Shown here: piece by piece, positions 8,853 to 18,391 of the stretch
Layout: every line of letters begins with the position of its first letter
Numbering within the stretch: the stretch's first letter is position 1
Assembly: GCA_035547835.1 (NCBI GenBank)
Contig: DASZTW010000001.1
Span: 1-64,000, forward strand
DNA length: 64,000 nucleotides
Reading direction: 5' to 3'
Source: Acidimicrobiales bacterium
Lineage (GTDB): Bacteria; Actinomycetota; Acidimicrobiia; Acidimicrobiales; Iamiaceae
The notes under the pieces: model-generated
Told to the model about the DNA's origin: nothing
The model's database searches: none
The model's input: the letters and a program-made list of their open reading frames with translations, nothing else
Position numbers and translations under genes: made by a program

Positions 8853-9359
8853 TCAGACGGCGCGCATGTGGCGCACCTGGGCCGCGGTGATCTCGGCGTG
8901 GTGGCGATGGCACAAGGTGGCCAACCCGTCGAGGTGGTGGTGGCAGCCGGCCCCGTAGCCGCCGCCCTCGCGGGCCACCAGGTGGTGGACCTCGACCTGG
9001 CAGTCGATCCGGAACCGGCGCCACTCGGCGGAGTCGAACAACGCCGCGGCCTCGACCGCGCCCATCGGGCACAGCGCCCGCAGGAGGAAGTGGCCTTCGC
9101 TCACCGACGCAGGCCCGAGACCGCACTGGACGCAGCGGTGATCGTCGCGTGCGAGCGCCGTGAGGCGGGCCAGCTCCCAGCGATGGTTGCGGTGGTACTC
9201 GTCGTCGCACGCCATCGAGCACCACAGGTCGCCGGCGACCGCGCGTTGGGGCGTCAGCACCACGTCGCACCAACGGCACCGGCCCGGCCGCCCCGACCAC
9301 GCCGACAGGGAACACTCCTCGACCACCGGGCTGCGCGCCATGCGCCCCGCCAACTCCAT
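8853..9359 (-). CDS. HNH endonuclease-like protein with zinc-finger cysteines
   Basis: 168 residues. Two cysteine clusters (CRWC with WCSMAC; CVQCG) precede a C-terminal HNH-type region (VEVHHLV, CHHHLDGLATLCHRHHAEIT) expected to bind a divalent metal and cut nucleic acid. There is no methyltransferase or phage gene nearby, so I would not call it a restriction enzyme. TACCTT lies seven bases before the ATG (9367-9372), consistent with its own leaderless promoter. Confidence 0.75.
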   Translation of the reverse strand: MELAGRMARSPVVEECSLSAWSGRPGRCRWCDVVLTPQRAVAGDLWCSMACDDEYHRNHRWELARLTALARDDHRCVQCGLGPASVSEGHFLLRALCPMGAVEAAALFDSAEWRRFRIDCQVEVHHLVAREGGGYGAGCHHHLDGLATLCHRHHAEITAAQVRHMRAV

Positions 9360-9410
9360 GAAGGCGAAGGTACCGACGGGCTGTGACAGTGACGGGGATG
9401 CCCGCCCGGC

Positions 9411-9887
9411 TCAGCCTCCGCCATCGCGACGGCGGGCGAACAACCAGGGGCGCACGAACGCCTTGCTGGCCTTCGGCGCGTCGGGCACCAGCACGACCCG
9501 CACCGGGCGGTGGTCGGCACCGGCCGCGCTCTCGTCGTGCACTTCCTGCACGATCTCGATCTCGTTGCGCAGGAGGTCCTCGACCGCCTTGCCGACGCCA
9601 CGCAACATGCCGCCCACCGCCGAATGGGCCGCCCACTCCGCCACCTTGCCCTCGATGCTGACCGGGCCTCGCTCCTGCGGCACGTCCGGCTCGCCCTCGA
9701 CCGGCCCGTCGACCGATCCGTCAGCGAAGAACGCGTCGGCATCGCGCACGCCGTGGTGCGCCAACACTGCGTCGATGCGCGCCAGCACATCGGGCTCGTA
9801 CAGCTCCTCGAGCGGCGGCGGTTCCTCCGGCACGATCCCAGCGTAGAGGGGCGACCGGCGGACAACCCGGCGTGTGGACGCGCTCAC
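9411..9887 (-). CDS. Conserved-looking protein of unknown function coupled to rsmI
   Basis: 158 residues, not recognised. The start is GTG at 9887, which overlaps the rsmI stop (GTGA), so translation is probably coupled. The N-terminal half is acidic and Pro-rich (EEPPPLEELYEPD); the middle has GKVAEWAAHSAVGGMLRGVGKAVEDLLRNEIEIVQEV, likely amphipathic helices; the C-terminus is basic (FARRRDGGG). No signal peptide or membrane helix. Confidence 0.7.
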   Translation of the reverse strand: MSASTRRVVRRSPLYAGIVPEEPPPLEELYEPDVLARIDAVLAHHGVRDADAFFADGSVDGPVEGEPDVPQERGPVSIEGKVAEWAAHSAVGGMLRGVGKAVEDLLRNEIEIVQEVHDESAAGADHRPVRVVLVPDAPKASKAFVRPWLFARRRDGGG

Positions 9888-10732
9888 CGCGACTCGGGTG
9901 GAGCCAGGTCGAGCGCGAGCTGATACGTCCGGCGTCGGCTGACGCCGAGCGCGGCGGCGACGGTGGCCGCGGCGTCGCGGGTCGACGATCCGCGGTCGAG
10001 CTCGGCCCGGAGCGCAGCGAGGATCGTGGCGTCGTCCGGCGGGGGCACCGCGGCCATGCCGTCGAGCACCACCACGAGCTCTCCTCTGGGTTGCGCGGCG
10101 CTCGCCCACGCGGTGGCCTCGCCGAGGCTGCCGCGCCAGACCTCCTCGTGGAGCTTGGTGAGCTCGCGAGCCACCGCCACCTTCCGGTCGCCGCCGCAGA
10201 CCGCGGCCAGGTCGGCCAGGGTGCGTTCGAGGCGGTGGGGTGCCTCGTACAGCACCACGGTGCGCCGCTCGGCTGCGATCTCGGCGAGGCGGTCCGTCCG
10301 GTCGCGGCCCTTGCGGGGCACGAACCCCTCGAACACCCAACGGTCGGTCGGCAGGCCGCTGATCGCCACGGCAGCAACCACCGCGGACGGGCCGGGCACC
10401 ACCTCTACGGCGAAGCCCGCGGCGAGCGCGGCCGCCACGATCCGTTCGCCGGGGTCGGAGATCGCCGGCATCCCGGCATCGGTGACCACTGCGACGCGCT
10501 CGCCGCGGTGCAAGCGCTCCACCACACGCGCGGCTGCACCCGCTTCGGTGTGCTCGTTGGCGACGATCAACGGCGGGGCGTCGATGCCCGCGTGCTGCAA
10601 GAGGCGGCCGGTGCGGCGCGTGTCTTCGCAACAGATGGAATCCGCGCCGGCCAGGGCCTCGACGGCCCGCGGCGAGAGGTCAGCCAGGTTGCCGATCGGG
10701 GTGCCCACCACCACCAGCACGCCGCTCGTCAT
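9884..10732 (-). CDS. rsmI: 16S rRNA (cytidine1402-2'-O)-methyltransferase RsmI
   Basis: 282-residue tetrapyrrole-methylase-fold enzyme that 2'-O-methylates C1402 in the ribosomal decoding centre. The diagnostic N-terminus VVGTPIGNLADLSPRA, ICCEDTRRT, VTDAGMPAISDPG and EVVPGPSAV are all present. The C-terminal extension ending in an HTH-like segment (TRDAAATVAAALGVSRRRTYQ) is usual for RsmI. It is divergent from the amidase gene and followed by an overlapping unknown gene. Confidence 0.95.
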   Translation of the reverse strand: MTSGVLVVVGTPIGNLADLSPRAVEALAGADSICCEDTRRTGRLLQHAGIDAPPLIVANEHTEAGAAARVVERLHRGERVAVVTDAGMPAISDPGERIVAAALAAGFAVEVVPGPSAVVAAVAISGLPTDRWVFEGFVPRKGRDRTDRLAEIAAERRTVVLYEAPHRLERTLADLAAVCGGDRKVAVARELTKLHEEVWRGSLGEATAWASAAQPRGELVVVLDGMAAVPPPDDATILAALRAELDRGSSTRDAAATVAAALGVSRRRTYQLALDLAPPESR

Positions 10733-10817
10733 GGCGCCATCCTCGCACCGGACCGTGGCCGCTGATCAGTCGGTTGGGCCGAAGCAGCACCGGGACCGCC
10801 CGCGTACTGTGCCAACC

Positions 10818-12254
10818 ATGGCTGACACCACTTGGCTCGATGCAACCGCCCAAGCCGAACTCGTCCGCTCGGGGGAGGTGTCTCCGACCGAACTCGTCGA
10901 CGAAGCGATCGCCCGCATCGAGTCGGTGAACCCGCAACTCAACGCCGTGATCCACGAGCGGTTCGACAAGGCCCGCACCGAGGCCGCCGGCGACCTACCC
11001 GACGGCCCGTTCCGGGGCGTGCCGTTCCTCCTCAAGGATCTGACCGCGCTCTCTGAGGGCGACCCGATCCACTGCGGCAACCGGGCGCTGAAGGAGGCCG
11101 GCCTGGTCGCCGACCACGACACCGAACTGGTCGCCCGCTTCCGCCGCGCGGGGTTCGTGTTCGTGGGCCGCACGAACGTGCCGGAATTCGGCACTTCGAT
11201 CACCACCGAGTCGCTCGCCTACGGACCGGCGCACAACCCGTGGAACCTCGACCACTCCACCGGCGGGTCGTCGGGCGGTTCCGCCGCCGCCGTTGCTGCC
11301 GGGCTCACCTCCGCGGCGCACGCCAACGACGGTGGCGGGTCGATCCGCATCCCGGCCGCCAACTGCGGGCTGGTGGGCCTGAAGCCCAGCCGCGGCCGGG
11401 TGAGCCTCGGCCCCGACCTCGGCGAGGCGTGGATGGGCGGCGTGATCGAGCATGCGATCACCCGCACGGTGCGCGACAGCGCGGCGATCCTCGACACCAT
11501 CGCCGGGCTGGCGCCAGGTGACCCCTACACCGCGCCGCCGCCGAGCCGGTCGTTCGCGCAGGAAGTGGGCGCCGATCCGGGCACGCTGCGCATCGGACTG
11601 CTCGACCACCCGCTGATGCAAGGCGCCACCCCAAACGAGGACGCCGCCGAGGCCGTGGCCGCGGCGGGCAGGGCGCTCGAGCAGCTCGGACACCACGTCG
11701 AGGTCGCGTTCCCCACCGAGATCGGCGATCCCGGTTTCATGACCGCCTTCCCGACGATCATCAGCGCAGAGCTGGTGGCCGACCTCGACCACTACTCGTC
11801 GCTGCTCGGTCGCCCGATCGCGGATGAGGAGCTCGAACCCGGCAACCAGGCGTTCCCCGTGCTGGGCAGGGCCCTGACCGCGCCGCAGTACCTGGCAGCG
11901 GTGCGGTCGCTGCACCGGTGGGAGCGTCGCCTCGCCGCATGGTGGCGCGACGGGGGCGGCGAGCACGACCTGCTCGTGTCACCGGTGCTCAACGGCCCGC
12001 CACCACCGCTCGGCTGGCTGACCGACCCCGAGCATGGCTACGAGCGACTCGTCAACCTGCTGCAGTACACCGCGCAGTTCAACATGAGCGGTCAGCCCGC
12101 CGTCTCGCTCCCGCTGCACGTGACCGCCGGCGGGCTACCGGTCGGCGTGCAGATCGTGGCCGCGTACGGCCGGGAGGACCTGCTCATCCAAGTGGCGAGC
12201 CAGCTCGAGCAATCGGTGCCCTGGGCCGACCGCCGGCCACCCGTCCACGCGTAG
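10818..12254 (+). CDS. Amidase signature family hydrolase
   Basis: 478 residues. The amidase signature is complete: Lys in LLKDLTAL, the GGSSGGSAAAVAAGL loop and the DGGGSIRIPAANCGLVGLKPS segment give the Ser-cisSer-Lys triad. The substrate cannot be read from the sequence; amides or cyclic dimers (6-aminohexanoate-dimer hydrolase-like) are possible. It is unlikely to be GatA, as no gatC/gatB is nearby. The start is ATG 10818, with TACTGT at 10805-10810 seven bases upstream, fitting a leaderless transcript. Confidence 0.9.
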   Translation: MADTTWLDATAQAELVRSGEVSPTELVDEAIARIESVNPQLNAVIHERFDKARTEAAGDLPDGPFRGVPFLLKDLTALSEGDPIHCGNRALKEAGLVADHDTELVARFRRAGFVFVGRTNVPEFGTSITTESLAYGPAHNPWNLDHSTGGSSGGSAAAVAAGLTSAAHANDGGGSIRIPAANCGLVGLKPSRGRVSLGPDLGEAWMGGVIEHAITRTVRDSAAILDTIAGLAPGDPYTAPPPSRSFAQEVGADPGTLRIGLLDHPLMQGATPNEDAAEAVAAAGRALEQLGHHVEVAFPTEIGDPGFMTAFPTIISAELVADLDHYSSLLGRPIADEELEPGNQAFPVLGRALTAPQYLAAVRSLHRWERRLAAWWRDGGGEHDLLVSPVLNGPPPPLGWLTDPEHGYERLVNLLQYTAQFNMSGQPAVSLPLHVTAGGLPVGVQIVAAYGREDLLIQVASQLEQSVPWADRRPPVHA

Positions 12255-12279
12255 CCCCCGCCCGGCTGCCCCGGCGAGC

Positions 12280-12624
12280 TCAGCTGCCGCGTCGAACCTC
12301 GAGCGTGTCGCCGACGCGGACGCCCCAACGGTCGAACGCGCCCGCTTCGGCTTCCACCACTTGGCGCGCCCGCCGGCAGCTGGCCGTCCGCCACCGGCCG
12401 AGCGCGGCGATCCGCACGACCACGCCGCCGGCGTCGAGGAACGCCACGTCGATCGGGAACCGCATCCCGATCGTGTGGACCGACCGGCACCGCTCGATCA
12501 ACAGCGCGCCGTCGATGCCGTCACGACCCAGCAACCCGCGCCGGCGTTCGCGTCGCGTCGACGCGACTTCGAGGCTGGCGACGACCCGATCGGCGCACAG
12601 CAACCATGCGTTGGACTCGGTCAT
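12280..12624 (-). CDS. DUF192 family protein
   Basis: 114-residue protein of the DUF192 fold. Family marks are RRRGLLGRDGIDGALLIERCRSVHTIGMRFPIDVAFLD and the closing GVRVGDTLEV. Function is unknown in the family; most members are secreted, but this one lacks a signal peptide. It starts 13 bases after the ychF stop and is probably co-transcribed with it. Confidence 0.85.
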   Translation of the reverse strand: MTESNAWLLCADRVVASLEVASTRRERRRGLLGRDGIDGALLIERCRSVHTIGMRFPIDVAFLDAGGVVVRIAALGRWRTASCRRARQVVEAEAGAFDRWGVRVGDTLEVRRGS

Positions 12625-12637
12625 CGCGCCACAGCCC

Positions 12638-13714
12638 TCACACGTTGAACCGGAACTCGAGCACGTCGCCGTCGGCGACCTCGTAGTCCTTGCCCTCCAC
12701 CCGGATCCGCCCGGCTTCTCTCGCCTTGTTCCACGAGCCGAGGTCGAGCAGCTCGTCCCAGTGGATCACCTCGGCCCGGATGAACCCGCGCTCGAAGTCG
12801 GTGTGGATGCGACCCGCCGCCTCCGGTGCCTTGGCGCCCGCCCGGAAGGTCCACGCCCGGCTCTCCTTGTCGCCCGTGGTGAAGAACGTCCGCAGGCCGA
12901 GCAGGTGGTACGCGGTGCGGATGAACCGGGGCAGCGCGCCTTCGCCGAGCCCGTAGCCCTCGAGCAGCTCGGCGCGGTCGTCGCCGGTGAGCTCGGCGGC
13001 CTCCGCCTCGAGTTGCACGCACATGCCGAGCACCTCGGCGCGGTCGCCCAACTCGGCGACGACCGGCGCGATCACGTCGTCGATCGACTCGAGCTGGTCC
13101 TCGCCGACGTTGACCACTGCCAGCACCGGCTTGTTGGTGAGCAGGAACCACGGCTTCAGCAAGGCGCGCTGCTCGCCGGACAGGTCGCGGCGGTAGATCG
13201 GCGTGCCCTCTTCGAGGACGGCCAACGCCGCTTCGGCCGCGGCCACCGAGTCGGCCAGGGAGCGGTCCTGCTTGGCGGCCTTGCGCTGGCGGTCGATGCG
13301 CGACTGCACCGACTCGAGATCGGCCAGGGTGAGCTCGATCTCGACCACCCGCAAGTGCTCGAGCGGGTCGGCGGGGCCGGGCACGTCGCCATCGGCAAAG
13401 GCGCGCAGCACGAACACGATCGCGTCGGACTCACGGATGCCGGCGAGGAAGCGGTTGCCGAGGCCTTCACCTTTCGACGCACCTTCGACCAGCCCACCGA
13501 TGTCGACGAACTCGACCGACGCCGGCACGACCTTCTTCGATTTCGACATCTCGGCCAGGCGGTCGAGGCGGTCGTCGATCACCTTGGCGACGCCGACGTT
13601 CGGGTCCTTGGTGGCGAAGGCATACGGTGCGGCCAGCGCGCCCCCGCCAGCCAGTGCGTTGTACAGCGACGACTTGCCGGCGTTGGGCAACCCGACGAAC
13701 CCGAATCGTTCCAT
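12638..13714 (-). CDS. ychF: Redox-regulated ribosome-associated ATPase YchF (OLA1 family)
   Basis: 358 residues, Obg-like. The P-loop GLPNAGKSS is at 8-16, switch region DIGGLVEGASKGEGLGNRF near 72-90, and the specificity motif NVGED replaces the NKxD of GTPases, which fits the ATP preference of YchF. A coiled-coil insert (about 130-180) and the C-terminal TGS domain (TFRAGAKAPEAAGRIHTDFERGFIRAEV) follow. It binds ribosomes and is widely conserved. DUF192 lies downstream. Confidence 0.96.
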   Translation of the reverse strand: MERFGFVGLPNAGKSSLYNALAGGGALAAPYAFATKDPNVGVAKVIDDRLDRLAEMSKSKKVVPASVEFVDIGGLVEGASKGEGLGNRFLAGIRESDAIVFVLRAFADGDVPGPADPLEHLRVVEIELTLADLESVQSRIDRQRKAAKQDRSLADSVAAAEAALAVLEEGTPIYRRDLSGEQRALLKPWFLLTNKPVLAVVNVGEDQLESIDDVIAPVVAELGDRAEVLGMCVQLEAEAAELTGDDRAELLEGYGLGEGALPRFIRTAYHLLGLRTFFTTGDKESRAWTFRAGAKAPEAAGRIHTDFERGFIRAEVIHWDELLDLGSWNKAREAGRIRVEGKDYEVADGDVLEFRFNV

Positions 13715-13790
13715 AGCGGTCCGAGGCTACCGGCGCCGTTCGGGGGTCAGGGCCGCCCGGCGACCCGATCGGTCGGTCGCGCCGTCGGGT

Positions 13791-14594
13791 TCAGGCGAAC
13801 TGCCCGGGGCGGCGACCTTCCCCCGGCGGGCCGGCAAAGGTCTGGCCGATCTCGAGCCACTCGACCGCGAGGGGGCCGTCCGCGACCAGCGCGGTGTCCA
13901 GGTGGTGACGCCGGCGGGTCATCACCAGGCAGAAGTCGAGTGCCGGGCCGCTCACCCGATCGGGCAGCGCCGGGTCGCCCCAGGTCCACGTGTCACCGCT
14001 GGGCGCGGCCAGCTCCACCCGCACGTCGCCGTCGGGCAGCGCGCGATGGTTGGCGGTATACGCGAAACCGCGAGTCCGCACGGCGAGGTGGGCGATGTGG
14101 CGCAGCCGGTCCGTCGGCTCCCGGGTGGCGCCCAGCGGGGCGAGCGCGTCGACCACGTCCTGGCCGTGCGCCCACGTCTCCATGAGCCGGGAGGTCACTT
14201 TCGACGTGACGCTCATCGGCGGGCCGTACCACGGCACTTTGGCCTTCGGGTCGAGCGCCGCGAACGACGCTCGGAACGCGCGACGGCCGTCGCGCCACCA
14301 CGCCAGCAGGTCGGCGACGGCCATGGCGTGCGCCCGGCCCACGGCCGCGGCCATGTAGCCCTCGGGGTCAGCTTGCACCGCCGGAAGCTCCTCGGCCACG
14401 AACCGGTCGGGATCCGTGGCGGCAAGCACCGCTTTCTCGTCGAAGAACGCGAGGTGACCGATCTGCGCGGCGACATCCCACCCCGGCGCGGGTGTCGGCC
14501 GTGCCCAGCCGTCCGGGTCGAGCGGCGCCACCAGCCCGTCGAGCACGTCGTTCTCGGCGTCGAGATCAGCCAGCAAGTCGGCGAGGTCCGGCAT
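13791..14594 (-). CDS. TIGR03084-type DinB-like/maleylpyruvate isomerase-like protein
   Basis: 267 residues. The N-terminal half resembles the mycothiol-dependent maleylpyruvate isomerase/DinB four-helix bundle: GWDVAAQIGHLAFFDE and, near 145, METWAHGQDVVDAL supply the three histidines that bind a divalent metal in the family. The C-terminal half is the SCP-like domain typical of TIGR03084 proteins. It is divergent from the acyl-CoA carboxylase operon; TACGCT at 14602-14607 is seven bases before the ATG. The reaction is unknown; a thiol-dependent step in acyl or aromatic metabolism is possible. Confidence 0.8.
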   Translation of the reverse strand: MPDLADLLADLDAENDVLDGLVAPLDPDGWARPTPAPGWDVAAQIGHLAFFDEKAVLAATDPDRFVAEELPAVQADPEGYMAAAVGRAHAMAVADLLAWWRDGRRAFRASFAALDPKAKVPWYGPPMSVTSKVTSRLMETWAHGQDVVDALAPLGATREPTDRLRHIAHLAVRTRGFAYTANHRALPDGDVRVELAAPSGDTWTWGDPALPDRVSGPALDFCLVMTRRRHHLDTALVADGPLAVEWLEIGQTFAGPPGEGRRPGQFA

Positions 14595-14708
14595 CCGCCG
14601 GAGCGTACCGGGGGCGCCCCGGCGCCGCCCCGGCAGTAGCCGGCGCCGGCTCGTTCCATCTCGGGTGAGACCCGGCCGACGGTGAGGCCGGCCGGTAGCC
14701 TCGCCCGG

Positions 14709-16274
14709 GTGCAGCGCCTCGGGACCCGCCTCGACCCCCGGTCCGACACGTTCGCTGCGAACCGCGACGCGATGTTGGCGCTGCTCGACGAGGTGCACGC
14801 GGTGGAGGCAACCGTGCTCGAGGGGGGCGGCCCCAAGTATGTGGAGCGCCACCGCGAGCGGGGCAAGTTGCTGGTGCGCGAGCGCATCGAGCTGCTGGTC
14901 GACCAGGACTCGCCGCTGCTGGAGCTGTCGACGCTCGCCGGGCACGGCACGTTCGACCCGGTGGGTGGTGGCTGCGTGACGGCCATCGGGCGGGTGTCGG
15001 GCGTGGAGTGCGTGATCAGCGCCAACGACCCCACCGTGCGCGGCGGGTCGTCGAGCCCGACCACGGTGCAAAAGACCCTGCGGGCCATGGACATCGCCCG
15101 CGAGAACCGCCTGCCGCTGATCAACCTCACCGAGTCGGGCGGCGCCGACCTCCCCCGCCAGCGCGAGATCTTCGTGCCCGGTGGTGCGAGCTTCCGCAAC
15201 CTCACGCAACTGTCCGCGGCCGGCATCCCGGTGGTCACGTTGGTGTTCGGCTCGTCCACGGCCGGCGGTGCGTACGTGCCCGGCATGAGCGACTACACGG
15301 TGCTGCAGCGCAACGCCGCCAAAGTCTTCCTGGGTGGGCCGCCGCTGGTGAAGATGGCCATCGACGAGGACGCCGACGAAGAAGAGCTCGGCGGCGCGGA
15401 GATGCACGCGCGCACCTCAGGCCTCGCCGACTACCTCGCCGACGACGAGCCCGACGCCCTGCGCATCGGCCGCGACATCGTGGCCCACCTGAACTGGCGC
15501 AAAGCCGGGCCCGGCCCTCGCGCCGGCGCGGCAGGCGACGAGCCCGTGCACGACCCCGAGGAGCTGCTCGGCGTGCCGTCGGCCGACCCGAAGCTGCCGT
15601 TCGACGTGCGCGAGGTGATCGCCCGGGTGGTCGACGGTTCGCGTTTCGAGGAGTTCAAGGCGCTGTACGGCACGCAGCTCGTGTGCGGGTGGGCCGAGCT
15701 GGCCGGCTTTCCGATCGGCATCTTGGCCAACAACGGCATCTTGTTCAGCGAGGAGTCGGAGAAAGGCGCGCAGTTCATCCAGCTGTGCAACCGCATCGAC
15801 ACCCCGCTGGTGTTCCTGCAGAACATCACCGGGTTCATGGTGGGCACCCGCTACGAGCAGGGCGGGATCATCAAAGACGGCGCCAAGCTCATCAACGCGG
15901 TGTCGAACTCCACCGTGCCGCACTTCACGGTCATGGTCGGGGTGAGCTACGGGGCCGGCAACTACGGCATGTCGGGCCGGGCGTACAACCCGCGGTTCGT
16001 GTTCACGTGGCCCAACCACCGCATCGCGGTGATGGGCCCCAAGCAGCTCGCCGGGGTGATGAACATCGTGACCAAGGGCCGCAACCCCGACATGGTCGCC
16101 GCGCTCGAAGAGCAGGTCGACAACGAGTCGACCGCGCTGTTCGCGACCGGGCAGCTGTGGGACGACGGCATCATCGACCCGCGCGACACCCGCACGGCGC
16201 TCGGCATCGCGCTGTCGGCCGCGCACAGCGGGCCAGTGGAGGGCACGTCGAACTTCGGCGTGTTCCGGATGTGA
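14709..16274 (+). CDS. Acyl-CoA carboxylase carboxyltransferase (beta) subunit
   Basis: 521-residue biotin-dependent carboxyltransferase of the methylcrotonyl-/geranyl-CoA type. The N-half acyl-CoA site ([42 protein letters not shown]) and C-half carboxybiotin site ([32 protein letters not shown]) are both visible. It forms the enzyme with the alpha subunit encoded next. The start is GTG 14709 (TAGCCT at 14696-14701, seven bases upstream); an in-frame GTG at 14682 overlaps that box. Whether the substrate is 3-methylcrotonyl-CoA (leucine) or geranyl-CoA (terpenes) is undecided; AtuA downstream leans to the latter or to a related branched acid. Confidence 0.92.
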   Translation: MQRLGTRLDPRSDTFAANRDAMLALLDEVHAVEATVLEGGGPKYVERHRERGKLLVRERIELLVDQDSPLLELSTLAGHGTFDPVGGGCVTAIGRVSGVECVISANDPTVRGGSSSPTTVQKTLRAMDIARENRLPLINLTESGGADLPRQREIFVPGGASFRNLTQLSAAGIPVVTLVFGSSTAGGAYVPGMSDYTVLQRNAAKVFLGGPPLVKMAIDEDADEEELGGAEMHARTSGLADYLADDEPDALRIGRDIVAHLNWRKAGPGPRAGAAGDEPVHDPEELLGVPSADPKLPFDVREVIARVVDGSRFEEFKALYGTQLVCGWAELAGFPIGILANNGILFSEESEKGAQFIQLCNRIDTPLVFLQNITGFMVGTRYEQGGIIKDGAKLINAVSNSTVPHFTVMVGVSYGAGNYGMSGRAYNPRFVFTWPNHRIAVMGPKQLAGVMNIVTKGRNPDMVAALEEQVDNESTALFATGQLWDDGIIDPRDTRTALGIALSAAHSGPVEGTSNFGVFRM

Positions 16275-16279
16275 GCGCC

Positions 16280-18391
16280 ATGACCGAGGCGCCGGCGCGC
16301 CGACCGATCCGCACCTTGTTGGTGGCGAACCGGGGCGAGATCGCCCTGCGGATCTTCGAGACCGCGCAACAGCTCGGGCTGTCGACGGTGGCGGTGTTCG
16401 CCGAAGCCGATCAGTTCGCACCGCACGTGATCACGGCCGACCAGGCAGTGCCACTCGAAGGAGTCACTGCGGCCGAGACGTACCTCGACATCGACAAGAT
16501 CCTCGCCGCGGCCCATCGCACGGGCGCGGACGCAGTGCACCCCGGCTACGGGTTCCTCGCGGAGAGCGCCGCGTTCGCACGAGCGGTGATCGACGCGGGG
16601 CTCACCTGGGTCGGGCCCTCGCCCGAGGCGATCGACGCGATGGGCAACAAAGTGGTGGCGAAGGCCCGCGTGGCGGAAGCGGGCGTGCCGCTGCTGCCGA
16701 GCGCCACGATCGACGGCGACGACGCGGCCGCTTGGGCCGCCGCCGCCGAGCAGGTCGGCTTCCCACTGCTGGTGAAAGCGGCCGCGGGCGGCGGCGGCAA
16801 AGGCATGACGTTGGTCGCGAACGCGGAGGCGTTGGCCGACGCGATCACGAGCGCCCGCAGAACAGCCGCGTCCGCCTTCGGCGACCCGTCCGTGTTCCTG
16901 GAGCGCTACCTCGAACGGCCGCGCCACGTGGAAGTGCAGGTGTTCGGCGACGCCGACGGCACCGTGGTGCACTACTTCACCCGCGACTGCTCAGTGCAGC
17001 GCCGCCACCAGAAAGTGGTCGAGGAAGCCCCGGCGCCCGGGCTCTCCGATGCCTTGCGCGACCGGCTGCACACCAGCGCCGTGTCCGCCGCGCGCAGCGT
17101 CGACTACCGCGGCGCAGGCACCGTCGAGTTCCTGGTGGCCGGCGACGAGTGCTACTTCCTCGAGATGAACACGCGACTGCAGGTGGAGCACCGGGTCACC
17201 GAGCAGATCTGCGGCGTCGACTTGGTGGAGCTGCAGCTGCGCGTGGCCGCGGGTGAGGTGCTCGGGCTCTCCCAGGAATCGATCACCGCCGACGGCCACG
17301 CCATCGAAGTGCGGCTGTACGCGGAAGATCCGGCCAACGACTTCATGCCGTCGGTCGGCACCATCGACCGGTTCGACCTGGCTCCCGGCGAGGCCGCGGG
17401 GGTGCGGTGCGACTCGGGGGTGCGCAGCGGCGACGACGTGTCGCCCCACTTCGACCCGATGCTGGCGAAGGTGGTTGTGCACGCCCCCACCCGCACCGCC
17501 GCGGCGGGGCGCCTCGCACGGGCGCTCCGTGCCATGCGATTGCACGGGCTCATCACCAACCGCGACTCGCTGGTGGCCGTGCTCGAGCACGAGGCGTTCG
17601 CGGCGGGACACGCGCACACCGGGTTCTTCGACGATCACCCGGACACGCTCACCGCAGCGCCGCCGGCCGAGGTGGTGCAGCGCCACGCGATCGCGGCGGC
17701 CCTGGCGCTGCGCGCCCGCCGCGACGCCGCGACCACGAGCGCGGGCCTCCCGAAAGTGGCGCGGGCGGGCTGGCGCAACGTCGGCGCCGCACCGGCGCGC
17801 CAGGCCTTCGCCGTGGCCGGCTCGCCCGATGAGGTGTTGGAGGTGGTGTACGGGCCGCCACCCCGCTCGGGCGCCCGGATGCCCGTGGCAGTGACCCGCG
17901 ACGGCAACGAGGTGGCTGCGGGCAGCGCCGAGGGTGTGTGGGTGAACGGCGACCGCGTCGAGATGGAGGTCGACGGCCTCCGCGTGAACGCCGACGTCAA
18001 CGTGGTCGGCGACCTCGACGACCCCGGAGGCTGCCGGGTGTGGGTGAACGACCGCCGCTGGCAGACCGAGCTGCGCACCGTGCCACGCTTCGCCACGAGC
18101 AGCGGCGACGCGTCGGCGCACGGGCCTTCGGCGCCGGTGCCGGGCACGGTGGTGGCGGTCGAGGTGACCGTGGGCGACACGGTGCTGGCCGGCCAGACCC
18201 TCGTGGTGATGGAGGCGATGAAGATGGAGCACCGCCTGACGGCAGACATCGACGGTGCCGTGATCGACGTGCTGGTCGCGCCCGGCGACCAGGTCGACGC
18301 CCGCCAAGTGCTCGTCGTGCTCGAAGCTGGGCCGAAATCCGACCGATCCGGTGGGATCGCGGCCCAGCGGCAGGAGGAGCGGCAGCGGTGA
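16280..18391 (+). CDS. Acyl-CoA carboxylase alpha subunit (biotin carboxylase plus BCCP)
   Basis: 703 residues. Biotin carboxylase domain first (VANRGEIALRIFETA near 15; ATP-grasp KAAAGGGGKGM near 165; EMNTRLQVEHRVTE near 295), a linker BT-like region (about 460-600), then the biotinyl domain with VVMEAMKMEHRL, whose second Lys side of MKM carries biotin. It transfers CO2 to biotin for the carboxyltransferase subunit. ATG 16280 is used; GTG 16271 overlapping the previous stop (GTGA) is an equally possible start. The window also encodes bioA, bioB, bioF and bioD. Confidence 0.94.
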   Translation: MTEAPARRPIRTLLVANRGEIALRIFETAQQLGLSTVAVFAEADQFAPHVITADQAVPLEGVTAAETYLDIDKILAAAHRTGADAVHPGYGFLAESAAFARAVIDAGLTWVGPSPEAIDAMGNKVVAKARVAEAGVPLLPSATIDGDDAAAWAAAAEQVGFPLLVKAAAGGGGKGMTLVANAEALADAITSARRTAASAFGDPSVFLERYLERPRHVEVQVFGDADGTVVHYFTRDCSVQRRHQKVVEEAPAPGLSDALRDRLHTSAVSAARSVDYRGAGTVEFLVAGDECYFLEMNTRLQVEHRVTEQICGVDLVELQLRVAAGEVLGLSQESITADGHAIEVRLYAEDPANDFMPSVGTIDRFDLAPGEAAGVRCDSGVRSGDDVSPHFDPMLAKVVVHAPTRTAAAGRLARALRAMRLHGLITNRDSLVAVLEHEAFAAGHAHTGFFDDHPDTLTAAPPAEVVQRHAIAAALALRARRDAATTSAGLPKVARAGWRNVGAAPARQAFAVAGSPDEVLEVVYGPPPRSGARMPVAVTRDGNEVAAGSAEGVWVNGDRVEMEVDGLRVNADVNVVGDLDDPGGCRVWVNDRRWQTELRTVPRFATSSGDASAHGPSAPVPGTVVAVEVTVGDTVLAGQTLVVMEAMKMEHRLTADIDGAVIDVLVAPGDQVDARQVLVVLEAGPKSDRSGGIAAQRQEERQR

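Noticed and set aside
8853-9359. Restriction-modification system around the HNH protein
   Set aside because: No methyltransferase or specificity gene is adjacent; neighbours are copA and an unknown gene next to rsmI.
10818-12254. GatA subunit of glutamyl-tRNA amidotransferase
   Set aside because: Single amidase gene with no gatB or gatC and a divergent substrate region; general amidase is the safer call.
11918-14185. Open frame of about 755 codons on the plus strand across the end of the amidase and antisense to ychF
   Set aside because: Composition is Arg/Pro/Ala-rich shadow translation; the real genes on both strands have clear family motifs.
15008-16270. Upstream part of a very long frame continuous with the biotin carboxylase subunit
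   Set aside because: This part is an out-of-frame reading of the carboxyltransferase gene; homology of the alpha subunit begins only at about 16280.
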